A stretch of DNA of 7,868 bases from an uncultured Halieaceae bacterium (GCA_913063005.1 CAJXZI010000081.1:1-7868); one strand, 5' to 3'; counted from the stretch's first letter, positions 1-5,899 are shown. A program made the numbers and translations. The notes: generated by a model from the sequence alone, not told the origin.

Positions 1-357
1 CGAATAACGCTGTGGGCTGCCCTATCCGCGCAAGCTAGTGCGATGATTTTGTTTGCATCAGCCGACTCTCTGACCAGCTTCGCCATCACTGCCGTCATTT
101 TCGGGTTTGGTTACGCCGCGCTTTCCTCAATGCGCACGTTCGCCCGCGCACAGGCGTTTGGTATGAAGTCGCTGGGTTCGGCTAATGGCTTGTTGAGCTG
201 GATAGAACTGCCATTCGCAGCACTGGCCTCCCCAATCGCTGGCTTTGTCTTTGATGCCACAGGCAGTTACGACGGCGCATTCTTTGTGTTCGCCGGCTTT
301 CTGATGTTTGGGTGTTTGGGCCCGCTGATGTTGCCGAAAAAAATCACGACCGGATAA
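1..357 (+). CDS. MFS transporter, C-terminal part (5' end outside window)
   Basis: The reading frame is open from base 1 (first full codon CGA) to the TAA at 355-357, giving 118 residues. An internal ATG at 43 is not the real start, because the residues before it are also membrane-like. The fragment is hydrophobic and fits roughly the last four transmembrane helices of a major facilitator superfamily carrier in the inner membrane. The stretch from about residue 76, with P-I-A-G-F-V-F-D followed by A-T-G-S-Y-D-G-A-F, resembles the helix 11 and loop region of monocarboxylate or oxalate/formate-type MFS proteins (family knowledge). The protein ends in a short basic tail (P-K-K-I-T-T-G). The substrate cannot be told from this fragment; a small organic acid is a guess from the motif. 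It converges with the minus-strand selenoprotein gene 44 bp downstream, and no clear intrinsic terminator lies between them. Confidence 0.85.
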   Translation, partial: RITLWAALSAQASAMILFASADSLTSFAITAVIFGFGYAALSSMRTFARAQAFGMKSLGSANGLLSWIELPFAALASPIAGFVFDATGSYDGAFFVFAGFLMFGCLGPLMLPKKITTG

Positions 358-401
358 TTGACGCAAGTTACAAGTAAGGCAGAAATCTGGCCCCAGACTT
401 C

Positions 402-1175
402 CTATTGTAAGGTGTCGAAGTGCGCTTCCATGGCGGCCAACACGACCGAAGGGTCCGAGCGACGCTGGTAGTTTTCCGAGAGATCGCGCCACAACACCGT
501 ACCATCACGACCAATCAACAGAGTGGCTGGCACGGGTAATGCTTTTGCGCTCTCGCTAGGTGGTGCGGAGTGAACACCTTGGTTGCGCAAACCAAACGCG
601 TCCGTCACGACCAAGCTTTGATCAGACAACATAGTTGCCTGTAAGCCGTGCAAATGGCGCCGGTCAGCGATGACCTCAGGCAAATCCACGCTCACGGTGA
701 CAACTTTGACACCACGCTTATCAAATTCCGGTCTTAATTCTTCCATTCGACGCAACTCGCCGATGCAGTAGGGTCACCAATGGGCCCTGAAGAATTTAAT
801 GAGAACGAGATGACCACTCAGCGACCGGGAATCAAACTCAACGCCGCTGTCGTCGATCGATGCGAAGCGAGGAATGGTGTCTCCGACCTCAATCGCGGCA
901 TCACGAGCAACCACCTGCTCGCTAATCATCATGGTGTAAGGGAAAAATAGTCCAACCGCAATTGCGAACAAGGGCGGCAACGTACCCAGCCAACTCGTGC
1001 GCTTAACAAAGGCGGCGACGCCCAGAACAACACACCCCAAGAACACGACAACAAAAGCCGTTCTGTCCTCAGGTAATGCAACGTTACCCGTCAGATGAAA
1101 CCAATACCAAGCCGTAAGCGCAGCCACTGCCGCCGCTAAAAGTCCGATTTTTGTGCCTAATCGCATATTGCCCAT
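402..1175 (-). CDS. Membrane-anchored peroxiredoxin/thioredoxin-like selenoprotein (UxxC), in-frame TGA at 774-776 read as Sec
   Basis: Two ORFs in the same frame (1175 to 777, then 773 to 402) are separated only by a TGA. Read through, they give 257 residues with Sec134 in the context F-F-R-A-H-W-U-P-Y-C-I-G-E-L-R-R. This is where redoxin-family relatives carry the first cysteine of W-C-P-Y-C. Predicted helices lie near residues 10-28, 41-57 and 66-84, and positive charges (R5, K9, K58, R59) sit on the cytoplasmic side, so the redoxin domain (about 95-257) should face the periplasm. The thioredoxin fold is supported by the V-P-A-T cis-proline motif (P216) and the following I-G-R-D-G-T strand. 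The only cysteines are C48, in a helix, and C137. The start is ATG 1175, with an in-frame TAG just upstream; M4 is an alternative. The Shine-Dalgarno signal is weak. The likely role is a thiol/disulfide or peroxide redox enzyme. A pseudogene or a TGC-to-TGA error is the alternative, but the SECIS-like hairpin argues against it. Confidence 0.88.
744..765 (-). promoter_or_regulatory. Bacterial SECIS (selenocysteine insertion) hairpin
   Basis: In the mRNA, CATCGGCG pairs with CGTCGAATG around a five-base loop AGTTG (genome 757-753). The stem has eight base pairs, including one G-U, and one bulged A. Sixteen bases separate the UGA from the loop, and G is the second loop base. Both fit the known bacterial SECIS pattern: a loop about 16-37 nt after UGA with a G in its first two bases, recognised by SelB. 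The hairpin overlaps codons for C-I-G-E-L-R-R-M, so it is under both coding and structural constraint. The folding was done by eye. Confidence 0.78.
774..776 (-). other. Selenocysteine-encoding UGA codon (Sec134)
   Basis: The codon TGA lies between the Trp133 and Pro135 codons of the redoxin gene. Coding similarity to the AhpC/TSA-like redoxin family continues without a break on both sides: L-V-L-I-K-F-F-R-A-H-W before, P-Y-C-I-G-E-L-R-R after. The stop falls exactly on the catalytic redox position, which is the hallmark of a bacterial Sec codon. Reading it as a terminator would leave a 133-residue protein with no active site. Confidence 0.87.
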
Positions 1176-1209
1176 ATTTCGACGCTACCGAAAACCAATC
1201 TGGTTGGCC

Positions 1210-1239
1210 AGCGATTTGTACTTTAAGGATCATTTCGCT
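1210..1239. promoter_or_regulatory. Dyad-symmetric element 1 in divergent promoter region
   Basis: This is an imperfect inverted repeat with outer arms AGCGA and TCGCT and a core containing TTTAAGGATCATTT (1222-1235). The core recurs, with one base missing, at 1285-1297. It lies between the divergent selenoprotein and symporter genes and could be an operator for either. No known regulator consensus was matched. The rest of the 176-bp gap (1176-1351) shows no convincing sigma70 promoter to my eye. Confidence 0.3.
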
Positions 1240-1272
1240 TGCTCACCTCCCTCTCGCATCACCATGAACCTC

Positions 1273-1300
1273 TGTAAATCTCCTTTTAAGGTCATTTACA
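1273..1300. promoter_or_regulatory. Dyad-symmetric element 2 (TGTAAAT-N14-ATTTACA)
   Basis: Perfect 7-base arms TGTAAAT and ATTTACA flank an inner CCTT-TT-AAGG dyad, so 22 of 28 positions are symmetric. The element starts 79 bp upstream of the symporter ATG. The outer arms resemble half-sites of TyrR-type boxes (TGTAAA-N6-TTTACA), but the spacing is 16 instead of 6, so I do not assign TyrR. It shares the TTTAAGG-TCATTT core with element 1, about 63 bp away. It is probably an operator. Confidence 0.38.
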
Positions 1301-1351
1301 TCGGCGCCAAAATCCGCGTCTTCGATTACCGAAACGCGCTAAGCTAGCTGC

Positions 1352-2845
1352 ATGTTTAGCCCAATCGACTGGACCATTGTCGGTCTCTACATCTTTATCA
1401 CCACGTGGATTGGTCACCGACTAAAAGGTCGGCAGGAGTCAACACGTGATTTCTTTTTGGGCGGTCGAGAGATCCCCTGGTATGCCGTCAGCGCCTCAAT
1501 CGTAGCGACGACCATTAGCGCCGTAACGTTTATCGGCGTTCCTGCGATCGCCTTCGCAGCGGGTGGCAACTTTACTTATCTTCAACTTGCACTGGGCGGC
1601 ATCATCGCGCGACTTCTGATAGCGCGGTATCTTTTACCCCGTTACTACGAGCGTGAGTACTACAGTCCCTACGATTTTATGAGCGATCGATTAGGACCGG
1701 TGGTAGGCCGGGTCACTGCCGGTCTCTTCATGGTGGGGGGCGTATTGGGACAGAGCGTTCGTGTCTATGCCACTGCCTTGGTCATCGAATTACTCACTGG
1801 CTGGAGCATGGGACAAAGCATCCTCGTCATCACCGCCTTTGCCATCTTGTGGACATGGATGGGTGGTGTGGCTGCTGTGATTTGGACCGACGTTGTTCAA
1901 TTCTTCGTGCTGCTGCTTGGCGCGATCTGCGCGCTTTTTGTCATTGTCGCAACACTGCCCGAGGGTTGGAGTACTCTGCAAACCAGTGGATCAGCCGCGG
2001 GTAAATTTGAGCTTCTGGATTTCACCAGCGACCCGCGAGTTGCCTTTACCTTCTGGGCAGCACTGATTGCGCTGCCCTTTCAAGGTGTTGCGGTGTACGG
2101 TACCGATCACTTATTCACCCAGCGGCTAATGTGCTGCCGAAATGGCTTTGAAGCGAGAAAAGCACTCCTTTGGAGCATTGTCGGCGAGTGCATACCGGCA
2201 CTGATGCTTCTGGTCGGCGTTGGCTTATTCGCTTTTTACAATCTCTATCCACTGGAGCCCTCGCTCGCCGCGCTTGTTGAGGATAAAGGCGATAGGATTT
2301 TCCCAGTCTTCATCCTGAGCGAGATGCCAGTGGGCATAAAAGGCCTGCTGATTGCAGGCATTCTAAGTGCAGCTATCTCAAGTCTCGACTCAATCCTGGC
2401 GGCACTGTCTCAGATTTCAGTGACGATGTTTTATCGCCCTTTTATCAGACCCGAGCAGGCTGAGGCCCATTACCTCTCAGTCTCAAAAGCTCTTGTGATT
2501 TTTTGGGGACTGCTACTAGCAGTGACTGCTTGGCAGCTCTCGCAGTCAAAGGGTGACCTTATTACTCTCGCCTTCTCCTTAACCACCTACACTCTTGGTC
2601 CTATGCTCGGGCTCTTTATCCTGAGCCTCTTGAGCAAACGGCTGCGCATCGGCGGTATTGCACCTGCCGTGGTTATCAGCGTCTTGACCGTACTCTTATT
2701 GAACGAACCAGAGGTATTCACAGCAGTCATCGATCATGGTCACACCTCTCCACTACTAGCATGGCCGTGGCTATTTCCTATTGGAACGCTTGTTTGTGTT
2801 GCGTTGGCGATTAGAGGGAGGAAAGACGACGCGAGCAGCGCTTGA
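1352..2845 (+). CDS. Sodium:solute symporter (SSS family) inner-membrane transporter
   Basis: The 497-residue protein is almost entirely hydrophobic helices, with the length and about 13 transmembrane segments usual for the SSS family (PutP/PanF/SGLT type). It imports a small solute by coupling to the Na+ gradient. Family signs include the N-terminal D-W-T-I-V-G-L-Y-I helix, then R-D-F-F-L-G-G-R, typical after helix 1. The SSS signature region is G-G-V-A-A-V-I-W-T-D-V-V-Q (171-183). The helix-8 stretch I-L-S-A-A-I-S-S-L-D-S includes S343 and S344, which match the Na+ ligand positions S340/T341 of PutP by motif alignment. ATG 1352 is the first possible start because an in-frame TAA lies at 1340-1342; no good Shine-Dalgarno is seen. 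The gene is divergent from the selenoprotein gene. An aminopeptidase gene follows after 211 bp on the same strand. The substrate is unknown; amino acids, sugars and carboxylates are all possible. Confidence 0.93.
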   Translation: MFSPIDWTIVGLYIFITTWIGHRLKGRQESTRDFFLGGREIPWYAVSASIVATTISAVTFIGVPAIAFAAGGNFTYLQLALGGIIARLLIARYLLPRYYEREYYSPYDFMSDRLGPVVGRVTAGLFMVGGVLGQSVRVYATALVIELLTGWSMGQSILVITAFAILWTWMGGVAAVIWTDVVQFFVLLLGAICALFVIVATLPEGWSTLQTSGSAAGKFELLDFTSDPRVAFTFWAALIALPFQGVAVYGTDHLFTQRLMCCRNGFEARKALLWSIVGECIPALMLLVGVGLFAFYNLYPLEPSLAALVEDKGDRIFPVFILSEMPVGIKGLLIAGILSAAISSLDSILAALSQISVTMFYRPFIRPEQAEAHYLSVSKALVIFWGLLLAVTAWQLSQSKGDLITLAFSLTTYTLGPMLGLFILSLLSKRLRIGGIAPAVVISVLTVLLLNEPEVFTAVIDHGHTSPLLAWPWLFPIGTLVCVALAIRGRKDDASSA

Positions 2846-2857
2846 TATCACCACTTC

Positions 2858-2879
2858 TTCCTAACTCTTTCCTAACTCT
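2858..2879. repeat. Two perfect 11-bp tandem copies of TTCCTAACTCT
   Basis: The unit TTCCTAACTCT occurs twice head to tail, starting 13 bases after the symporter stop codon. The 11-bp period is about one DNA helical turn, the layout used by OmpR/PhoB-type response-regulator sites. A chance slippage duplication is equally possible. The repeat lies about 180 bp upstream of the aminopeptidase start. Apart from this and the candidate promoter at 2965-2993, the 211-bp gap shows nothing recognisable. Confidence 0.6.
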
Positions 2880-2964
2880 GCTTGAAGTAAAAATGTATTT
2901 GTTAGCGATGATCTCTGGCGATAAAAAGATGTAACCCTCAATATCTGATCAAGGACACAGTAAA

Positions 2965-2993
2965 TTGACCAGCTTCTAGCGAATCCCTGTCAT
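2965..2993 (+). promoter_or_regulatory. Candidate sigma70 promoter for the aminopeptidase gene
   Basis: TTGACC (2965-2970, 5 of 6 to the -35 consensus) is followed after exactly 17 bases by TGTCAT (2988-2993, 4 of 6 to the -10 consensus). Transcription would begin near base 3000, giving a leader of about 57 nt before the ATG at 3057. Matches of this quality also occur by chance. Confidence 0.3.
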
Positions 2994-3056
2994 CGACCTC
3001 GCTGACCACTCCCGCTAGACTCACGCTCTTATCAAACAGGATGATCAAACCGCCTT

Positions 3057-4439
3057 ATGTACATCACATCTCCCGAGTCGAATCTCACTGGAACGAGTTT
3101 TATCGAAGACGCTGAAAACTCAACACCCCTCGAGCTCGTAAAGACTGCAGATTTTGAGACCCGCCAGTCGTCTCTTGATGACTATCAGAAAGCGTCGCTG
3201 CAGCGACAAAGCTTCACGGCTGCCAGAGGACAAATCGCATGGCTCAAGTGCGGCGAGACATTTAAGGTGCTTGTGGGTTGGGATGGAAACGATGACCTAG
3301 CCACGCTGGGTGGACTGCCCATGACCCTCGCTGAGGGTGACTATCACCTTGAGAGTTCGATATCTGATCTTCAACTCATCGGTTGGGGCATGGGAAGCTA
3401 CCAATTCAATCGCTATAAAAAAGCGACTCGAGCCCCTGCTAGGCTTGTCATGCCGTCAACAGCCAATGCGACACGGGTGATCAATAGCATCAGAGCCGTT
3501 GCGCTCTGCCGCGATCTCATCAACACACCTGCTCAGGATATGGCGCCGTCGCACCTTGAGGCTGAATCACGCGAGATGGCTGAGTGCTTCGGTGCCAGCA
3601 TCAATGTCACTGTGGGCGATGCCTTGCTAGACGCCGGCTGCGGCGCTATTCACGCCGTGGGACGCGCTGCAGAGGATGCGCCTCGGCTTATCGATCTCAC
3701 TTGGGGAGACGAGAACGCCCCTAAAATCACCATCGTTGGTAAAGGCGTCACCTTTGACAGCGGGGGTTTGGATATCAAACCCGGTTCTGCCATGCGCATG
3801 ATGAAAAAGGATATGGGCGGTGCTGCAAATGCGATGGGTCTTGCTTATCTAATAATGGCTGAAAAGCTACCCGTTCGACTGCGTCTACTTGTACCAGCGG
3901 CCGAAAATGCAATCTCAGGTAACTCCTTCCGCCCAGGCGATATTTTGCACACCCACAAAGGGCTTACGGTGGAGATCGACAACACCGACGCTGAAGGTCG
4001 ACTGCTGCTGTGTGATGCGCTGTCTATCGCCGCAGAAGAGAAACCGGAGGCCATTTTTGACTTCGCCACATTAACGGGTTCTGCACGTTCTGCCGTGGGA
4101 GCCGAACTCTCAGCTATGTTCTGTAACGACGACACACTTGCGGATGCTGTCTATCAAGCGGGTCGCAATGCAGACGATGCGGTGTGGCGCATGCCGCTTC
4201 ACGGTGACTACAACCACATGCTCAATTCGAAGGTTGCCGACGTGGTGAACTGTGCACCCTCGCCCTATGCCGGTGCGATCACCGCTGCGCTCTTTTTGGA
4301 GCGCTTTGTGGAGAAAACGCCCTGGATGCACTTCGACATAAACGCCTTCAATGTCCGAAACCGACCCGGACATCCCGAAGGAGGCGAGGCCATGGCACTG
4401 CGAGCAGTTTTCGACTATCTAAACGGAAGCTATGCCTAA
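3057..4439 (+). CDS. M17 family leucyl aminopeptidase (two-metal cytosolic exopeptidase)
   Basis: This 460-residue protein removes N-terminal amino acids from peptides in the cytoplasm. The C-terminal catalytic domain has the complete M17 metal and active-site set, given here with the bovine enzyme numbering it matches at a constant offset of 21: K229 and D234 in V-G-K-G-V-T-F-D-S-G-G (K250, D255), K241 (K262), D252 in K-K-D-M-G-G-A (D273), and D311, E313 and R315 in the N-T-D-A-E-G-R-L signature (D332, E334, R336). The N-terminal part (about 1-150) is the variable domain and resembles the shorter PepB-like or alphaproteobacterial-type members rather than PepA. ATG 3057 is the only upstream start in frame (TGA at 3042-3044). 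The nearest purine-rich stretch, CAGG at 3037-3040, is too far for a normal ribosome site. It lies downstream of the symporter on the same strand, with its own candidate promoter. The enzyme may serve peptide turnover or amino acid scavenging. Confidence 0.95.
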   Translation: MYITSPESNLTGTSFIEDAENSTPLELVKTADFETRQSSLDDYQKASLQRQSFTAARGQIAWLKCGETFKVLVGWDGNDDLATLGGLPMTLAEGDYHLESSISDLQLIGWGMGSYQFNRYKKATRAPARLVMPSTANATRVINSIRAVALCRDLINTPAQDMAPSHLEAESREMAECFGASINVTVGDALLDAGCGAIHAVGRAAEDAPRLIDLTWGDENAPKITIVGKGVTFDSGGLDIKPGSAMRMMKKDMGGAANAMGLAYLIMAEKLPVRLRLLVPAAENAISGNSFRPGDILHTHKGLTVEIDNTDAEGRLLLCDALSIAAEEKPEAIFDFATLTGSARSAVGAELSAMFCNDDTLADAVYQAGRNADDAVWRMPLHGDYNHMLNSKVADVVNCAPSPYAGAITAALFLERFVEKTPWMHFDINAFNVRNRPGHPEGGEAMALRAVFDYLNGSYA

Positions 4440-4445
4440 GGCTCA

Positions 4446-4473
4446 TTTCTTTCCGGTATGCCCCGGCAAGAAA
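4446..4473. repeat. 11-bp inverted repeat just after the aminopeptidase gene
   Basis: TTTCTTTCCGG and CCGGCAAGAAA pair around a six-base loop TATGCC, with a single mismatch. The hairpin begins six bases after the TAA stop. No T-run follows on either strand, so it does not look like a standard intrinsic terminator. It may protect the 3' end of the transcript or assist Rho-dependent ending. Confidence 0.5.
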
Positions 4474-4616
4474 CCCAACAACGCTCAATGATAGGTCAGG
4501 GTCTACAACTCAGGGTCGCATTGCCCATGTATGAAGTAGGACATGACACCAGAATACGGCATATTGGGGTAGAATCCCGGCCCGTAACGTATAGAATGCG
4601 CGGGCGACAACGTGTT

Positions 4617-4644
4617 GGCTCCAATGAGCCGTTGACGAAACGGC
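4617..4644. repeat. Overlapping alternative hairpins
   Basis: GGCTC-caat-GAGCC (4617-4630) and GCCGTT-gacga-AACGGC (4628-4644) are both perfect short stems that share bases 4628-4630, so they compete at the junction. Mutually exclusive stems like these are seen in regulatory leaders, but chance is possible at this length. Confidence 0.45.
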
Positions 4645-4748
4645 ACGTCGTGTTAGGAGTTTGAGAGCGGTAATTGACCACCAAATAGCGTGTTCAAATG
4701 TGCCATCGAGTGAACCATAACCGGCCTGTTGATGTACGCATGGCACTA

Positions 4749-4774
4749 GGCGCAATCCAACAGCGCATTGCGCC
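4749..4774. repeat. 8-bp perfect inverted repeat upstream of folE2
   Basis: GGCGCAAT and ATTGCGCC are separated by ten bases (CCAACAGCGC). The repeat lies about 110-135 bp before the folE2 start. It could be a stem-loop in the folE2 leader or a protein-binding dyad. No T-run follows, so it is not an obvious terminator. Confidence 0.5.
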
Positions 4775-4883
4775 ACGGAAAAATGGGAGCTTTGGGCAGT
4801 TAAGCCTTTAGTAAACACAAACGGCACGAGAGCACATGTAGAGCGTGTACTCCGCTGCCTCACTTAAATTAGCGAAACTGTAA

Positions 4884-5789
4884 ATGAACTCTGACGCTCT
4901 TCCTGACATTACCAGTGAAGCACTTGCCCAACGTGGTCTACCACTGCAATGGGTAGGTATGGAGCAGTTGGATCTTCCCGTGTCTGTCACACTCGAAGAC
5001 GGCAGTACCACGCGAGTACCCGCTAAAGCTAATGTGTTCGTGAGTCTTGATGACACCACGAGTAAGGGCATCCACATGTCTCGACTCCATGGGCTTGTCC
5101 AGAAACTGGGTCGTGAAGTGTGCAGCAGAGAGACACTCGAGCGCTTTCTAGCAGATTGCGTAGAGTCCCAAGCAGGTATCAGCACCAACGCAAAGGTTGA
5201 ACTAAATTTTGAGTTGCTGCTCGAAAAGCCAGCGCTACTCAGTGGTGAGATCGGCTACCAAGCCTATCCCGTTTCGGTAGTGGGAACCGCCGTAGACGGC
5301 ACGTGCATTTACGAACTCGGGCTGACGGTACCCTACTCAAGCACCTGCCCTTGCTCAGCGTCGCTGGCACGCCAGCTCTTTGCAAATGCGGTCGATGAGC
5401 AGTTCGAGGGCGATGTCATCGATAAGGCGAGCCTGCTCGAGTGGATGCAGTCTGAAGCCGGAAGTGTTGCAACGCCGCACGCACAGCGGTCTTACGCCTA
5501 CGTAAAGCTAATCTCGGAAGCGTCGACATGGCCGTCGTTTGATTCGCTGATTCGTAATATCGAAAGCGTGATTGGGACACCTGTTCAAACTGCAGTAAAG
5601 CGTGTCGACGAGCAGGAGTTTGCGAAACTCAACGCGCAAAACTTAATGTTTTGCGAGGATGCAGCAAGGCGAGTCAAGCAGTCGTTAGAAGCGATGCCCG
5701 ACGTCGTAGATTACTGGCTGAAAGTTGATCACCAAGAAAGCCTACACGCGCACAATGCGGTAGCAATTGATCGCAAGCACTCTGCGTAA
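4884..5789 (+). CDS. folE2: GTP cyclohydrolase IB (FolE2)
   Basis: FolE2 converts GTP to 7,8-dihydroneopterin triphosphate in the cytoplasm, the entry step to folate and, in many bacteria, queuosine. It is the metal-flexible alternative to zinc-dependent FolE. The 301-residue length suits proteobacterial FolE2. Family motifs seen in order are: L-P-D-I near the N-terminus; K-G-I-H-M-S-R (61-67); S-T-C-P-C-S (153-158), with C155 at the conserved metal/catalytic cysteine; P-H-A-Q-R-S-Y-A; P-V-Q-T-A-V-K-R-V-D-E-Q-E-F-A; and N-L-M-F-C-E-D-A-A-R-R. All are intact. ATG 4884 follows an in-frame TAA (4881-4883), so no longer form is possible; there is no clear Shine-Dalgarno. In other bacteria folE2 is often controlled by Zur, but I see no Zur box upstream. 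The gene stands alone, with no folate neighbours, and converges with the TPR-sulfotransferase gene. Confidence 0.95.
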   Translation: MNSDALPDITSEALAQRGLPLQWVGMEQLDLPVSVTLEDGSTTRVPAKANVFVSLDDTTSKGIHMSRLHGLVQKLGREVCSRETLERFLADCVESQAGISTNAKVELNFELLLEKPALLSGEIGYQAYPVSVVGTAVDGTCIYELGLTVPYSSTCPCSASLARQLFANAVDEQFEGDVIDKASLLEWMQSEAGSVATPHAQRSYAYVKLISEASTWPSFDSLIRNIESVIGTPVQTAVKRVDEQEFAKLNAQNLMFCEDAARRVKQSLEAMPDVVDYWLKVDHQESLHAHNAVAIDRKHSA

Positions 5790-5804
5790 ATCGCTAGCTC
5801 CAGA

Positions 5805-5852
5805 AGCGCCTGCTAAAGCCAGCACAATCACACATCGCCAGCTGTAGGCGCT
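5805..5852. repeat. Inverted repeat in the convergent intergenic gap
   Basis: AGCGCCTGC and GTAGGCGCT pair over nine positions (one G-U) across a loop of about 30 bases, between folE2 and the minus-strand gene. There is no following T-run on either strand. It may act as a weak bidirectional 3' end structure. Confidence 0.35.
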
Positions 5853-5885
5853 GTCGGCAACCCATCAACTCTGCGAGTTCTATTA

Positions 5886-5897
5886 TAGCGATCGCTA
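5886..5897. repeat. 12-bp perfect palindrome TAGCGATCGCTA
   Basis: The palindrome sits two bases beyond the stop codon of the minus-strand gene (stop at 5900-5902). It contains the octamer GCGATCGC. It may be a protein-binding or methylation (GATC) site or chance; as RNA the stem would be too short for a terminator. Confidence 0.5.
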
Positions 5898-5899
5898 CT

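Larger units (their letters stand above)
4440..4883. other. 444-bp intergenic region without a convincing gene, rich in inverted repeats
   Basis: The reading frames here (up to 117 codons on the minus strand) encode Cys-, Arg- and Ser-rich sequences without any recognisable domain, overlap each other on both strands and lack ribosome sites, so I do not call them. Visible structure is: the hairpin at 4446-4473; a direct repeat TCAGGGTC at 4496-4503 and 4510-4517; GCCCG/CGGGC at 4580-4584 and 4601-4605; hairpins at 4617-4644; and an 8-bp inverted repeat at 4749-4774. It could hold a non-coding RNA, a long folE2 leader or a decayed gene. No match to 6S, 4.5S, tmRNA, RNase P or a riboswitch was recognised. 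Confidence 0.45.

Noticed and set aside
391..403. Intrinsic terminator between the convergent MFS and selenoprotein genes
   Set aside because: The TCTG-gccc-CAGA stem near here has only four pairs and no T-run follows on either strand.
774..776. The TGA as a genuine stop or pseudogene mutation
   Set aside because: It falls exactly on the catalytic residue, the frame is intact on both sides without other lesions, and a well-placed SECIS-like hairpin follows. I cannot fully exclude a sequencing error.
1273..1300. TyrR box
   Set aside because: The half-sites look like TGTAAA/TTTACA but the spacing is 16 instead of 6, and the symporter gene is not known to be aromatic-specific.
3041..3115. 24-codon leader peptide starting at ATG 3041 with CAGG just upstream
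   Set aside because: It runs out of frame into the aminopeptidase coding region, its sequence is unremarkable, and there is no attenuator structure.
3845..4373. Minus-strand open frames within the aminopeptidase gene
   Set aside because: They are shadows of a strongly supported M17 gene on the other strand.
4600..4660. Integron attC-like recombination site
   Set aside because: Hairpins and a GTTAGGA stretch are present, but the paired RYYYAAC and GTTRRRY core boxes are not correctly formed or placed, and there is no integrase or cassette array.
4458..4664. Possible small plus-strand gene of 68 codons
   Set aside because: It has no recognisable domain or ribosome site, its composition looks random, and other open frames overlap it on the minus strand.
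4510..4863. Possible minus-strand gene of 117 codons
   Set aside because: The Cys/Arg/Ser-rich sequence resembles random translation of non-coding DNA; no motif, no ribosome site.
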